From an uncultured Muribaculaceae bacterium (lineage in GTDB: Bacteria; Bacteroidota; Bacteroidia; Bacteroidales; Muribaculaceae): a stretch of 64,000 nt of DNA. This document shows, one piece after another, positions 8,509 through 18,611 of the stretch. Within the stretch, counting starts at the first letter, position 1. Every line of letters starts with the position of its first letter. The DNA lies in the NCBI GenBank assembly GCA_944321705.1, contig CALUMG010000011.1, positions 1 through 64,000 of the forward strand, read 5' to 3'. A program made the position numbers and the translations under genes. The notes beneath the pieces are model-generated. The model was not told where the DNA came from and did not search any database. It saw only the letters and a program-made list of their open reading frames with translations.

Positions 8509-11500
8509 ATGCATAAAGTGAATTTATGGCTTTCTGGTTTAGTCCTCTGTGCTGCAATTTCGACAGAGACTGCCAATGCCGCTGTCCAAAGATTGCCAGA
8601 GGCGGTCAGGCAAGATGTGGCTGAAGTAGTAGTAAAGTCGATTCCTGCAAATATGAGTATTGGTGAAGTCAAAGTGAAAAAAATCACAGCCAATACAAAA
8701 TCAAAATGTGTGACGGTCTCGGTCGGAACTAATTTTGCCGATATTCCTTTTGATGAAATTTATTTGTCGGATTTGGGAGATGCCATAAAAAAAGAGCTAC
8801 CGGCAAAATATGCAAAGTATAAAGTAGCAATATCGATAAATGGCATTCCTGCTGAAAGATATCTTATATCTTACGACAAAAAGTATCGTCGGTCTCATGC
8901 TCCATTTGTGGTGAATGCCGATAGTGCAAAACGATACAACAAAGGTTTGGATGGAAACATAATAGCTTTATGGCAAAGTCACGGATGGTATTTTGAACCA
9001 GAGTTGAACCGTTGGGAATGGCAACGAGCAAGAACATTCCAAACTGTTGAAGACCTGTATACTCAAAGCTATGTAGTTCCATTTTTGATTCCGATGTTGG
9101 AAAACGCAGGCGCCTATGTTTTCAGCCCGCGTGAACGGGATATGGGTACGATTGAAGTAATCGCTGATAATGACGGAGGAAAGGCCACTGGCAAATATGC
9201 GGAAACTTCAGGTGAATTGAAATGGAAAGACGGCGACATGCCAGGGTTTGCTTATTTGAAAAATCAGTATAAAGATTTCGAGAATCCATTTACCGAAGGT
9301 TCTTACAGAGTTGTGGCTGCTACATCACAAGAAGATAAATTGTCGACTGCTACTTGGAGCGTAGATATGCCCGAAGCTGGCAATTATGCCGTTTATGTGT
9401 CTTATAAGACATTGCCCCAAAGTATAACTGATGCAGTTTATAAAGTCAACAGTTTGTCAGGAACTGAGACTTTTATAGTCAATCAAAAGATGGCAGGTGG
9501 TACATGGGTATATCTTGGACATTTCCCTCTTGCCAAAGGTTTAAATGAGAATTTAGTCGAACTTGTCAATTATTCAGAGGAAGGTCGTGGCGTAGTTACG
9601 GCCGATGCGATAAAAGTGGGCGGAGGTTATGGGAACATAGCTCGAAACGCAAACCCGAAAAGTGAAGGTGATAATGAATTTTCATGGAACTCTTCCGATT
9701 CGCGATATATATTAAGCGGTCATCCGCGTTACACCGAGGGTGCTCGTTACTTCTTGCAATGGGCCGGTATGCCCGATAGCATATATTCTCCATCGGAAGG
9801 CGTGAATGATTATACCGATGATTACAAATGTCGCGGATTGTGGGTTAATTATTTGGCAGGAGGTTCCGAAGTTATTCCACAAGGCAAAGGATTGAATGTT
9901 CCGGTAGACATCTCTTTTGCATTCCATAGCGATGCAGGCACTACTATGAACGACAGTATAATAGGCACGCTGGGCATTTATTATACAAATAAGTTTGACA
10001 AGTATGAAAATGGCACGCCGAGGATAATGTCGAGATTGTTGACAAATAGCATAATGACTAATATCGTCAATGACGTGCGTCGTCAATTTGAACCATCGTG
10101 GACGCGCCGAGGCATGTGGGATAAGACATATTTTGAGGCTCGTGTGCCCGAAGTGCCGACAATGCTGCTTGAATTGCTGTCGCATCAGAATTTTGCCGAC
10201 ATGAAATATGGATTGGATCCCAATTTCCGTTTTGCCGTGAGCCGGGCAGTGTATAAAGGCATGCTTGAGTTCATAGCCAAGCGTGACGGCAGGGATTATA
10301 TGGTTCAGCCGCTTCCTGTGAATTCATTTGCAATAGAAATGATTGATGCCAACGAGTTTGAATTGTCATGGAATCCCACCAAGGATACTCTTTGCGACAA
10401 TGCTGATGCTTCGCGTTATGCTGTGTTAGAAAAAGTGGGAAACGGAGGCTTTAGAGAAGTGGCCTTAGTGGAAGATACCCGTTATAAAGTTGAAATAAAT
10501 GACCGAGATGTAGTTCACAGCTTTAGGATTGTTGCTGTTAATGACGGTGGTCGCAGTTTCCCATCGGAAACACTTTCATGCGGATTGGCAAGCAATTCAC
10601 AAGGGAATGTGCTTGTAGTCAACGGATTTACCCGGATTTCAGCTCCTGATTATTTCGATGCAGGCAGCATAGCCGGATTCTATAGTGAAAAAGATCATGG
10701 AGTTCCTTATATGGATGAAATAGCCTTTATTGGAGAACAATTTGAGTTCAGACGCGATATACCATGGATGGATGACGATGCTCCGGGGTTTGGAGCCAGC
10801 CGTTCAAATTATGAGACTAAGGTCATAGCGGGAAATCATTTCAATTATCCTGCAATTCATGGTGAGGCCATACTCAAGGCCGGCTATTCATTCTCTTCGA
10901 TGAGTGCCGATAAAATGGTTGTAATGCCTACGACTGCGATGTCGAAATATCAGGTGGTAGATCTGATATATGGTAAGCAGAAGGAGTATACGATAGGCCG
11001 TGGTGCCATGCCGTCGCGTTATATGATTTTTGACGCAAACATGAGAGATGCCGTGTCTCGTTATTGCAAAGCTGGTGGAAATTTGTTTGTATCGGGAGCA
11101 TTTGTGGCATCCGATATATGGGACACACCGAATCAAGACAAAAGCAGGATGAACTTTGCAGAAAATGTCTTAGGATATAAATGGCTGAGTGGCCAAGCCG
11201 CAGTGGAAGGAAATGTGTATTCTGTTCCATCTTCTTTTGAGAGTCTTGATTTTGACTACGGAGAATTAAGTTTCAGTAACAACCTTAATAAAAACATGTA
11301 TTGCGTGGAATCGCCCGATGCTTTAGTGCCGGCCAATGACAACGGAGCGACTATATTGCGATACAAAGAAAACAACTTGCCTGCCGGTGCTGCGGCAAAG
11401 ATGGGAAAATACAATACATGTGTGCTTGGTTTCCCATTTGAGACGATAACCGACAGTGACAGCCGTGCCAAGTTAATGAAAGGCATATTAAACTTTTTAA

Positions 11501-11517
11501 TACAGGAAAATAAATAA
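8509..11517 (+). CDS. Large exported amidase-like protein with golvesin-type insert
   Basis: A 1002-residue protein with a signal peptide (residues 1-24, cleavage near ANA). After a beta-rich N-terminal domain, an Amidase_3-like fold appears in two pieces: H158 (QSHGWY) and E170 (NRWEWQR) in the first, then H near 472 (FAFHSDAG) and E near 554 (LLELLSH) in the second. Between them, at about 225-375, lies a golvesin/xanthan-lyase-type beta domain ([10 protein letters not shown] to [11 protein letters not shown]). A fibronectin-III-like segment and an alpha/beta C-terminal domain (from [12 protein letters not shown]) follow. There is no T9SS sorting domain. It is commonly labelled xanthan lyase; zinc amidase better fits the residues and the operon. 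First gene of the operon, 28 bp before the GT2 gene. Confidence 0.7.
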   Translation: MHKVNLWLSGLVLCAAISTETANAAVQRLPEAVRQDVAEVVVKSIPANMSIGEVKVKKITANTKSKCVTVSVGTNFADIPFDEIYLSDLGDAIKKELPAKYAKYKVAISINGIPAERYLISYDKKYRRSHAPFVVNADSAKRYNKGLDGNIIALWQSHGWYFEPELNRWEWQRARTFQTVEDLYTQSYVVPFLIPMLENAGAYVFSPRERDMGTIEVIADNDGGKATGKYAETSGELKWKDGDMPGFAYLKNQYKDFENPFTEGSYRVVAATSQEDKLSTATWSVDMPEAGNYAVYVSYKTLPQSITDAVYKVNSLSGTETFIVNQKMAGGTWVYLGHFPLAKGLNENLVELVNYSEEGRGVVTADAIKVGGGYGNIARNANPKSEGDNEFSWNSSDSRYILSGHPRYTEGARYFLQWAGMPDSIYSPSEGVNDYTDDYKCRGLWVNYLAGGSEVIPQGKGLNVPVDISFAFHSDAGTTMNDSIIGTLGIYYTNKFDKYENGTPRIMSRLLTNSIMTNIVNDVRRQFEPSWTRRGMWDKTYFEARVPEVPTMLLELLSHQNFADMKYGLDPNFRFAVSRAVYKGMLEFIAKRDGRDYMVQPLPVNSFAIEMIDANEFELSWNPTKDTLCDNADASRYAVLEKVGNGGFREVALVEDTRYKVEINDRDVVHSFRIVAVNDGGRSFPSETLSCGLASNSQGNVLVVNGFTRISAPDYFDAGSIAGFYSEKDHGVPYMDEIAFIGEQFEFRRDIPWMDDDAPGFGASRSNYETKVIAGNHFNYPAIHGEAILKAGYSFSSMSADKMVVMPTTAMSKYQVVDLIYGKQKEYTIGRGAMPSRYMIFDANMRDAVSRYCKAGGNLFVSGAFVASDIWDTPNQDKSRMNFAENVLGYKWLSGQAAVEGNVYSVPSSFESLDFDYGELSFSNNLNKNMYCVESPDALVPANDNGATILRYKENNLPAGAAAKMGKYNTCVLGFPFETITDSDSRAKLMKGILNFLIQENK

Positions 11518-11545
11518 CAATATCAATAAAACAACTAAAAACGTT

Positions 11546-13039
11546 ATGGACGAAATGACAAGCAAAACCATAAACTGCTTTTTGCCGTATGCAGGTTTGG
11601 ATGAAATTAAAGCTACAGTAAAGTGTTTGCAAGAGTGTAAGAATGTAGGTAAGATATATCTTCTGCAAATTGGCGACAATGCAGAAGTATTGCCTGAAGG
11701 ATGTGAATTGTTGAAGGTCGATTCATATGTCTCAAGTGCGACCATGCGTGCTATCGCATCAAAGATTGATTGCGAATATGCAATGTTGTATACGAGCAAT
11801 TGTGAATTGAAAATGGGCATGTATGCTCTTGAACGTATGGAACGCATAGCTAAGGATGCTCAGGCAGGGATGTTATATGCCGACCATTATAAAGTGTCTG
11901 CCGATGGAAAAAGAACTAACGCTCCGGTGATAGATTATCAGTTTGGCAGCCTTCGTGATGATTTTGATTTCGGTTCAGTCTTGTTCTTTAATTCGGCATG
12001 TTTTAAGAAAGCCGTAAGCAACATGCACGCCAATTATGAATTTGCAGGACTTTATGATTTGCGTTTGAAATTGTCGCAATTTGCTTCAATTGTCCATATT
12101 AACGAATACCTCTATAGTGATGTGGAACTTGACAATCGCCGTAGTGGTGAAAAGATATTTGACTATGTGGATCCGCGTAATCGTGGTCGTCAAATAGAAA
12201 TGGAAGCTGCATGCACCGAGCATTTGAAGGAAATAGGCGGATATTTGGCTCCTGTTTTTAAAGATGTCGACTTCAATGCAGGCAATTTTGAATATGAAGC
12301 GTCGGTTATTATTCCGGTACGCAATCGCATACGCACGATTCGCGATGCCATCAAGTCGGTTTTAGCTCAAAAATGTGATTTCAAGTTCAACGTCATAGTA
12401 ATAGATAACTTGTCGACCGATGGAACTACTGAAGCGATAGATGAATTCTCGGGTGATGACAGGGTAGTTCACATTGTTCCTACTCGTGACGACTTGGGAA
12501 TAGGTGGCTGCTGGAACCTTGGTGTAAGTCATCCTAAATGCGGAAAATTTGCGGTACAACTTGACAGTGACGATGTTTACAAAGATGAAAACACTTTGTC
12601 GACTGTTGTAAAGGCTTTCTATGAGCAAAATTGCGCAATGGTCGTGGGAACTTACATGATAACCGATTTTAACATGAACATGATAGCTCCGGGCATAATA
12701 GACCATAAAGAATGGACTCCTGAAAATGGTCGAAATAATGCATTGCGAATCAATGGGCTTGGTGCTCCTCGGGCTTTTTACACTCCGTTGTTGCGTGAAG
12801 TGAAAGTTCCTAATACAAGTTATGGTGAAGATTATGCTCTTGGTCTTAATTTCTCGCGTAATTATCAGATTGGTCGCATTTATGAACCTATATACATGTG
12901 CCGCCGTTGGGAAGACAATTCCGATGCTTCACTTGATGTAGTAAAGATGAATGCAAACAATTTGTATAAAGACAGAATCCGCACTTGGGAACTTATGGCT
13001 CGTATAGCTTTGAACAAGAAGAACGAGGTTAAAGGTTGA
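11546..13039 (+). CDS. GT2 family glycosyltransferase
   Basis: A 497-residue cytoplasmic protein without membrane segments. The C-terminal half is a typical GT-A domain: [19 protein letters not shown] at about residue 253, [13 protein letters not shown], and the metal-binding D-S-D-D in LDSDDVY near 338. The N-terminal half (1-240) resembles a second, degenerate GT-A fold with no clear DxD. Donor and acceptor are unknown. A sugar transferase is unexpected in an operon that otherwise degrades peptidoglycan. It is followed after 14 bp by the DUF4922 gene, and the two could form a functional pair that makes and turns over a nucleotide sugar or glycan. That last point is inference. Confidence 0.8.
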   Translation: MDEMTSKTINCFLPYAGLDEIKATVKCLQECKNVGKIYLLQIGDNAEVLPEGCELLKVDSYVSSATMRAIASKIDCEYAMLYTSNCELKMGMYALERMERIAKDAQAGMLYADHYKVSADGKRTNAPVIDYQFGSLRDDFDFGSVLFFNSACFKKAVSNMHANYEFAGLYDLRLKLSQFASIVHINEYLYSDVELDNRRSGEKIFDYVDPRNRGRQIEMEAACTEHLKEIGGYLAPVFKDVDFNAGNFEYEASVIIPVRNRIRTIRDAIKSVLAQKCDFKFNVIVIDNLSTDGTTEAIDEFSGDDRVVHIVPTRDDLGIGGCWNLGVSHPKCGKFAVQLDSDDVYKDENTLSTVVKAFYEQNCAMVVGTYMITDFNMNMIAPGIIDHKEWTPENGRNNALRINGLGAPRAFYTPLLREVKVPNTSYGEDYALGLNFSRNYQIGRIYEPIYMCRRWEDNSDASLDVVKMNANNLYKDRIRTWELMARIALNKKNEVKG

Positions 13040-13053
13040 CAAAAAGAGCAGCA

Positions 13054-14013
13054 ATGACAGCAAATACAGGTAAAGTGAGAATGGAAGAAGTGGATGCATT
13101 GTTTGCTCGTCAACTTGAAGCATGGGATGTGGCAAAAAACAATTATGCAGCACTTGCCAATGTAAAAGTGAAAGAGCTTGTCGTAGGCAATGCACACTTT
13201 AAAATACAATTCAATCCGGCTCGCATAGTGTCGTCGGCAGCCAAGGTGGATGCAAAATCCATCAAAGAACGAAAATGTTTTTTATGTGAATCAAACAGGC
13301 CGGCTGTTCAAGAAGGAATTGACTGGGGTGGCAGATATGAAATATTGGTGAATCCATTCCCTATTTTTCCACGTCATCTTACAATTCCTTGCAAGGAACA
13401 TACGCCGCAACGCATATCAGACAGGATAGGCGACATGATGGCTATAGCGCATGATTTGAACGGATATATATTGTTTTATAACGGGCCGAAGTGTGGAGCT
13501 TCGGCTCCCGACCACATGCATTTCCAGGCCGGAAACAAAGGCTTCATGACATTTGACAAAGATATTGAAGTTGCTGGCTTGGAAAATGTTGTTACCGTCG
13601 ATAAAGCATGTTTGAGCGTAGTGAAAGGGTTGTCGCGCATGGCATTTCTCATAAAGGCATCGGATATTAATGCTGGTGAGGAATTGTTTAAACGTTTGTA
13701 TGACGTTTTGCCACTTGCGACCGATGATGATGCTGAGCCAATGTTGAACATCTTGTGCTGGCAAGATAATGAGGCTGAAGTATGGAATATTGCCGTATTC
13801 CCACGAGTAAAACATCGCCCGTCATGTTATTTTAAAGAAGGTGATGCAAATATGCTCATAACACCGGCATCGGTCGACATGGGTGGCGTGTTTATTACAC
13901 CTCTTGAGAAAGACTTTGTCAAAATAACATCCGATGATGTTGCAATGATACTTGACGAAGTGTGCATGACCCAAGAAACGGCTTACGAGATTGTGAAGAA
14001 GTTGAACAAATAA
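13054..14013 (+). CDS. DUF4922 protein, GalT/VTC2-like HIT-superfamily nucleotidyltransferase
   Basis: A 319-residue cytoplasmic protein of the DUF4922 family. The pattern matches the GalT branch of the HIT superfamily: a CxxC pair (C75, C78 in KCFLCES), an H at 108 (FPRHLTIP), and HMHFQAG with H154, H156 and Q158. In galactose-1-phosphate uridylyltransferase the HxHxQ His carries the nucleotide and the Cys pair binds zinc; the GDP-L-galactose phosphorylase VTC2 has a very similar HLHFQ motif. I infer a nucleotide-sugar phosphorylase or sugar-1-phosphate nucleotidyltransferase. The substrate is unknown. A TTG at 13036 overlapping the previous stop is an alternative start; the ATG at 13054 is preferred. 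Confidence 0.7.
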   Translation: MTANTGKVRMEEVDALFARQLEAWDVAKNNYAALANVKVKELVVGNAHFKIQFNPARIVSSAAKVDAKSIKERKCFLCESNRPAVQEGIDWGGRYEILVNPFPIFPRHLTIPCKEHTPQRISDRIGDMMAIAHDLNGYILFYNGPKCGASAPDHMHFQAGNKGFMTFDKDIEVAGLENVVTVDKACLSVVKGLSRMAFLIKASDINAGEELFKRLYDVLPLATDDDAEPMLNILCWQDNEAEVWNIAVFPRVKHRPSCYFKEGDANMLITPASVDMGGVFITPLEKDFVKITSDDVAMILDEVCMTQETAYEIVKKLNK

Positions 14014-14033
14014 CAACAACATATTGAAAAATC

Positions 14034-15362
14034 ATGGATAACATCAACATGCCTCAAGTGAGTGTCGGTATCATGAATGAACCGGCAGTCGATTTTGTGC
14101 TCAATGGTCGTTACAAGGTTGGAGATGCAATTGTAACAGGGCTTCAACATGCTGTTGCGGTTGATGGCAAGGTGTCATGGAATGGCTATCTTGAGAAAGA
14201 AATCTCATTTGTCCCGGCAGATGACATGGAACAATGTTCTTTTGAGTTGCATGACGTCACCATCGGTGTTAATTTCCATTGGGAACGAAAGGAAAATCAA
14301 TTGTTCAGGGGTGTTTTGAAACTCATTGTTGAAAATGGGAAAGTGACGACAATAAACGTTCTTCCTGTTGAAGATTATTTGATGAGTGTCATTTCTTCTG
14401 AAATGAGTGCATCGGCCTCGCTTGAATTGTTGAAAGCCCATGCTGTAATTTCTCGTAGTTGGTTGCTCGCGCAAATTGACAAAAACAAACAAATAGCAGC
14501 TGAAGGAGACGAATATGTTGCAGAAGAATCGGGCGAAGGTGAAATGATTAAATGGTATGACAGGGAAGACCATGTGAATTTTGATGTCTGTGCCGATGAT
14601 CATTGCCAGCGTTATCAAGGGATAACACGAGAAAGTACCGAAAAAGTTAGAAAGGCCGTGACCGAGACATGTGGCCAGGTTCTTACTTATGACGGAAATT
14701 TGTGCGACGCACGGTTCTCGAAATGTTGCGGCGGAGTGTTTGAACTGTTTGAGAATTGTTGGGAGCCTAATCACTATGATTATCTCATAGCACGACGAGA
14801 TGCCGATAACGAAAATGAATTTCCAGATTTAACCAAGGAGCAAGATGCCGCTGAGTGGATTATGTCATCACCTAAGGCATTTTGCAATACTACCGATGCA
14901 AATATTTTGTCGCAAGTCTTGAACAATTATGATCAAGAGACAGCCGATTTTTATCGTTGGCGCGTGGAATACACGCAAGACCAAATTTCGACATTGATAA
15001 AAGAACGTTCAGGAATAGACTTTGGTCGAATAATAGATTTGCGTCCTGTAGCGCGTGGCACATCCGGTAGGTTGTACAAGATGAAAATAGTAGGAGAGAA
15101 AAAAACTCTCACGATAGGTAAAGAACTGGAAATAAGACGTGTATTGTCGAAGTCGCATTTGTATAGCTCTGCATTCATAGTTGAAAAACACGATGTAGGA
15201 ACAGATGGAGTTCCTCAAAAGTTTGTTTTGCGCGGAGCCGGATGGGGGCATGGCGTAGGACTTTGCCAAATAGGAGCGGCGGTCATGGGCGAGAAAGGGT
15301 ATAGCTATAAGAAAATATTGCTGCATTACTTTGCCAATGCTACCATATCCAAATTATATTGA
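14034..15362 (+). CDS. SpoIID/LytB-domain lytic transglycosylase without signal peptide
   Basis: A 442-residue protein carrying a SpoIID domain. In sporulating Firmicutes SpoIID cuts glycan strands that have lost their stem peptides, giving 1,6-anhydroMurNAc ends. Family motifs are present: LPVEDYLMSVISSEM, with the predicted catalytic Glu near residue 123, then LKAHAVISRSW. The Cys/His pair of the zinc site appears in FDVCADDHCQRYQG, and RGAGWGHGVGLCQIGA lies near the C-terminus. The N-terminus (MDNINMPQVSVGI) has no signal peptide or membrane segment, and no upstream in-frame start would add one, so the protein looks cytoplasmic. That is odd for a wall-cutting enzyme and suggests action on imported, peptide-free oligosaccharides. 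Confidence 0.8.
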   Translation: MDNINMPQVSVGIMNEPAVDFVLNGRYKVGDAIVTGLQHAVAVDGKVSWNGYLEKEISFVPADDMEQCSFELHDVTIGVNFHWERKENQLFRGVLKLIVENGKVTTINVLPVEDYLMSVISSEMSASASLELLKAHAVISRSWLLAQIDKNKQIAAEGDEYVAEESGEGEMIKWYDREDHVNFDVCADDHCQRYQGITRESTEKVRKAVTETCGQVLTYDGNLCDARFSKCCGGVFELFENCWEPNHYDYLIARRDADNENEFPDLTKEQDAAEWIMSSPKAFCNTTDANILSQVLNNYDQETADFYRWRVEYTQDQISTLIKERSGIDFGRIIDLRPVARGTSGRLYKMKIVGEKKTLTIGKELEIRRVLSKSHLYSSAFIVEKHDVGTDGVPQKFVLRGAGWGHGVGLCQIGAAVMGEKGYSYKKILLHYFANATISKLY

Positions 15363-15430
15363 TGGCAGCATGCGTTTGGTTATGTTTGTCATGTATTTAA
15401 GAGTATTATAAAAAGTATTATAAGTTTATC

Positions 15431-17332
15431 ATGAGTAACGTGAAAAAGAAATCGCCTTGGGCTTGGATACCGACACTTTATTTTGCGCAAGGCTTGCCTT
15501 ATGTAGCTGTGATGACCATATCGGTCATCATGTATAAAAGACTGGGAATATCTAATACTGATATAGCCCTTTACACAGGTTGGCTTTACTTGCCTTGGGT
15601 CATAAAACCGTTCTGGAGCCCGTTTGTCGATATTATAAAAACGAAAAGATGGTGGACATTGGCAATGCAATGGATTTTGGCATTTGCATTTGCAGGTGTG
15701 GCATTTTCCATACCTGCGCCATTCTTTTTCCAATTGACGCTTGCTGCCTTTTGGGTAATGGGATTCACATCGGCAACGCATGATATTGCTTCGGATGGAT
15801 TCTACATGCTTGCGTTGACCGAGCATGAACAATCATTGTATGTGGGAATCCGTAGCACATTCTATCGTGTCGCTACGGTGGCCGGTCAAGGTTTGCTTGT
15901 AATAATAGCCGGCATGGTTGAAATAGGAACAGGACTTGAACCTGCTAAAATGTCGGTTACTGCTGCTCCGGATGTCAAGACTGAGATTGCAGCCATTCCC
16001 GATTTTAATTCAAATTTGGTTGCTTTTGACACTGTTGGTGAGCCACACTTTGTATATACAACATCTCAATTGAATGTTTCTACTGTCGCTCCGGAAGAAG
16101 TCAATGGCGTGCCGTTTACCGCCTATGCAGCAGCTCTGCGCGATTCTGTCAAAATGTTGAATGAAGCAAATGGTTTTGTGCAGGTTGAAGACAATGCAAC
16201 TTCGGGCAGTTCGACCAATGCTGTCGCAACACAACAACCAGAAAAAGAAAGTGCGTTCACAGCATGGGTTAGAGATTGGTTTGGTGAAGAAGGGCGGGTT
16301 GTTTCATCGGACAATGTGGCCAATAACGTTGCCGTCGTAGGTGTGAGATTAAATAAAAAACCTATGCCGGGCGAGACGATAGTATTAAATGTTACTCATG
16401 AAAGCGGAGACCAGAGTATAAAACTTGAACAAGACAAGTTGTCGACGCGTTTTGAATTCACTGAGAAAAACTGGGATAAACCGGCTTATTTGTTCTTTGA
16501 AATCGACCACAAATTGAAAGAACAAGTTTCAGCTTCATTTGTAGGAGCATCGGGCAATATCCCATTTGCATGGCTTATAGTGTTTGCATCATTGTCGGCA
16601 TTTTTCTTTGCTGTCGCCATATATCATAGTTGGGCATTGCCAAAACCGGTTGCCGATTATCATAGGGAAAAGTCATCGGCATCCGATATTATGAAGGAGT
16701 TTGTGCAAACGTTTGTTTCATTCTTCCAAAAGAAACAGGTTTGGGTCGCAATCGCATTCATGTTATTGTATAGATTGCCTGAGGCTCAACTTGTGAAACT
16801 TATCAATCCTTTCTTGCTCGACCCGATAGATAAAGGAGGTCTTGGACTGTCGACTGGCGCAGTGGGATTGGTATATGGAACCGTAGGTATAATCGGATTG
16901 ACCATTGGTGGTATAATCGGTGGTATGGTCGCAGCCAAAGGCGGCTTGAAGAAATGGTTATGGCCAATGGCTTGGAGCATGTCTCTCACTTGCTTGACGT
17001 TCTTGTATTTGAGCTATAATCAAGATGCATCGTTGTTTGTGATAAACTTGTGCGTGTTCATTGAGCAATTTGGATATGGTTTTGGGTTCACTGCATACAT
17101 GCTTTACCTAATATATTTCTCGGAAGGCGAGCACAAAACAGCTCATTATGCAATATGTACAGGATTCATGGCATTGGGCATGATGTTGCCAGGAATGGCT
17201 GCCGGATGGTTGCAAGAGACGATAGGCTACAGACATTTCTTTATATGGACGATTATATGTTGTGCGGCTACGATAGGTATTTGTGCATTTGTGAAGATTG
17301 ATCCTAAATTCGGACAAAAAGAAACGAAATAA
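15431..17332 (+). CDS. ampG: AmpG-like muropeptide permease with large extramembrane insert
   Basis: A major-facilitator transporter related to AmpG, which in enterobacteria imports GlcNAc-anhydroMurNAc and its peptides. The start SPWAWIPTLYFAQGLPYV and the segment STFYRVATVAGQGLLV are typical. At 633 residues it is well above the 491 of E. coli AmpG. Residues about 166-376, after roughly the fifth membrane segment, form a soluble region rich in beta strands (for example TIVLNVTHESGDQ), probably on the periplasmic side, and membrane segments resume at PFAWLIVFASL. The insert may bind wall fragments. Gene order (SpoIID protein before, NamZ after) supports transport of wall sugars or muropeptides; the exact substrate is not known. 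Confidence 0.8.
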   Translation: MSNVKKKSPWAWIPTLYFAQGLPYVAVMTISVIMYKRLGISNTDIALYTGWLYLPWVIKPFWSPFVDIIKTKRWWTLAMQWILAFAFAGVAFSIPAPFFFQLTLAAFWVMGFTSATHDIASDGFYMLALTEHEQSLYVGIRSTFYRVATVAGQGLLVIIAGMVEIGTGLEPAKMSVTAAPDVKTEIAAIPDFNSNLVAFDTVGEPHFVYTTSQLNVSTVAPEEVNGVPFTAYAAALRDSVKMLNEANGFVQVEDNATSGSSTNAVATQQPEKESAFTAWVRDWFGEEGRVVSSDNVANNVAVVGVRLNKKPMPGETIVLNVTHESGDQSIKLEQDKLSTRFEFTEKNWDKPAYLFFEIDHKLKEQVSASFVGASGNIPFAWLIVFASLSAFFFAVAIYHSWALPKPVADYHREKSSASDIMKEFVQTFVSFFQKKQVWVAIAFMLLYRLPEAQLVKLINPFLLDPIDKGGLGLSTGAVGLVYGTVGIIGLTIGGIIGGMVAAKGGLKKWLWPMAWSMSLTCLTFLYLSYNQDASLFVINLCVFIEQFGYGFGFTAYMLYLIYFSEGEHKTAHYAICTGFMALGMMLPGMAAGWLQETIGYRHFFIWTIICCAATIGICAFVKIDPKFGQKETK

Positions 17333-17357
17333 TAAATCTAAAAAAAGAATTGAAGAT

Positions 17358-18587
17358 ATGAAAAAATATATTTTGTGTGCCATAGCAGGATTGTTGACTT
17401 TTGCAATGCAAGCTGTTACCAAACCTGGCATAGAGACTTTGCGCGACAACGGGTTTAAGCAACTTGAAGGCAAACGTGTCGGGCTTATAACTAATCCTAC
17501 AGGTGTCGATAATAATCTTAAATCCACAATAGACATATTGCATGAGGCTCAGAATGTGGAGCTTGTTGCCCTTTTTGGCCCTGAACATGGTGTTCGTGGC
17601 GACGTACATGCAGGAGACAAGGTTGGCAATAGTGTTGACCCTGCCACAGGAGTGAAAGTTTTTTCGCTGTATGGGAAAACTCGTAAACCGACCAAAGAGA
17701 TGCTCGATGGTATCGACGTACTTGTATATGACATACAAGACATAGGATGTCGTTCGTTTACATTTATCAGTACTATGGGCGTTGCCATGGAGGCATGTAT
17801 AGAAAACGACATTGAATTCATGGTGCTTGACCGTCCTAATCCTCTTGGCGGAAATAAGGTTGAAGGCAACATAGTGGAGCCGGGATTTGTTTCATTTGTC
17901 AGTCAATTCCCAATTCCTTATGTATACGGACTTACTCCGGGAGAACTTGCTATTCTCTTGAATGAGGAAGGAATGATAAAAAAAGGGAAAAAAGCTAAGT
18001 TGACGGTAATACCCATGACAGGATGGAAGCGTGACATGGTTTATGCTGAAACTGGCATGCCGTGGATTTTGCCATCTCCACATATACCACAGATAGAATC
18101 GTCTTATTATTATCCTGCAAGCGGCATCCTTGGAGAGCTTGGTTATTTGTCGATAGGCGTGGGTTACACATTGCCATTTCAATTGTATTGCGCTTCATGG
18201 GTAGAAGCTGAGAAATTCTGTAGCAACCTTAATAATCTTGAATTGCCGGGAATAAAATTCAGGCCGATACACATAAAGCCGTTTTATTCAACCGGGCAAG
18301 GAGAGAATTATCAAGGAGTGCAGGTCTATATTACCGACTTGGAGAGCGCAAACTTGTCGCTTACTCAATTTTATGTGATGCAGGTCTTGGCAGAAATGTA
18401 TCCCGACCATAAAATCTTTGAGCATGCCAACAAGGAACGTTTCTCGATGTTTGACAAAGTGTGCGGTAGCGATGAGATACGCACTAAATTCTCACAGAAT
18501 TACCTTGTATCCGATATCATAGAATATTGGAATAAAGATGTGGAATCGTTCAAAGCAATGTCGGCAAAATATTATTTGTACGAATAA
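17358..18587 (+). CDS. namZ: NamZ-type exo-beta-N-acetylmuramidase (DUF1343)
   Basis: A 409-residue DUF1343 protein. The founding member, NamZ of Bacillus subtilis, removes MurNAc from the non-reducing end of MurNAc-GlcNAc glycans, and Tannerella has related enzymes. From the ATG at 17358 it has a signal peptide (MKKYILCAIAGLLTFAMQA), so it should act in the periplasm. Conserved family motifs are VGLITNPTG, LFGPEHGVRG with E76/H77 in the presumed active site, DIQDIGCRSFTF and DRPNPLGG. Length is close to the family norm. In this operon it would supply free MurNAc for the kinase and MurQ encoded downstream. A longer in-frame start at 17298 overlaps ampG and hides the signal peptide, so it was not used. 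Confidence 0.85.
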   Translation: MKKYILCAIAGLLTFAMQAVTKPGIETLRDNGFKQLEGKRVGLITNPTGVDNNLKSTIDILHEAQNVELVALFGPEHGVRGDVHAGDKVGNSVDPATGVKVFSLYGKTRKPTKEMLDGIDVLVYDIQDIGCRSFTFISTMGVAMEACIENDIEFMVLDRPNPLGGNKVEGNIVEPGFVSFVSQFPIPYVYGLTPGELAILLNEEGMIKKGKKAKLTVIPMTGWKRDMVYAETGMPWILPSPHIPQIESSYYYPASGILGELGYLSIGVGYTLPFQLYCASWVEAEKFCSNLNNLELPGIKFRPIHIKPFYSTGQGENYQGVQVYITDLESANLSLTQFYVMQVLAEMYPDHKIFEHANKERFSMFDKVCGSDEIRTKFSQNYLVSDIIEYWNKDVESFKAMSAKYYLYE

Positions 18588-18611
18588 CAGTGTATTTAGA
18601 TAATTCCATTT

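Noticed and set aside
1344..11517. Xanthan lyase as the function of the three large secreted proteins
   Set aside because: Zinc amidase residues are visible in all three, and the golvesin-like domain alone does not show lyase activity.
13036..13053. TTG start of the DUF4922 gene overlapping the GT2 stop
   Set aside because: An ATG at 13054 lies six codons later and loses no conserved residue. Likewise TTG starts at 1335, 40325, 47468 and 55402 were passed over for nearby ATG codons.
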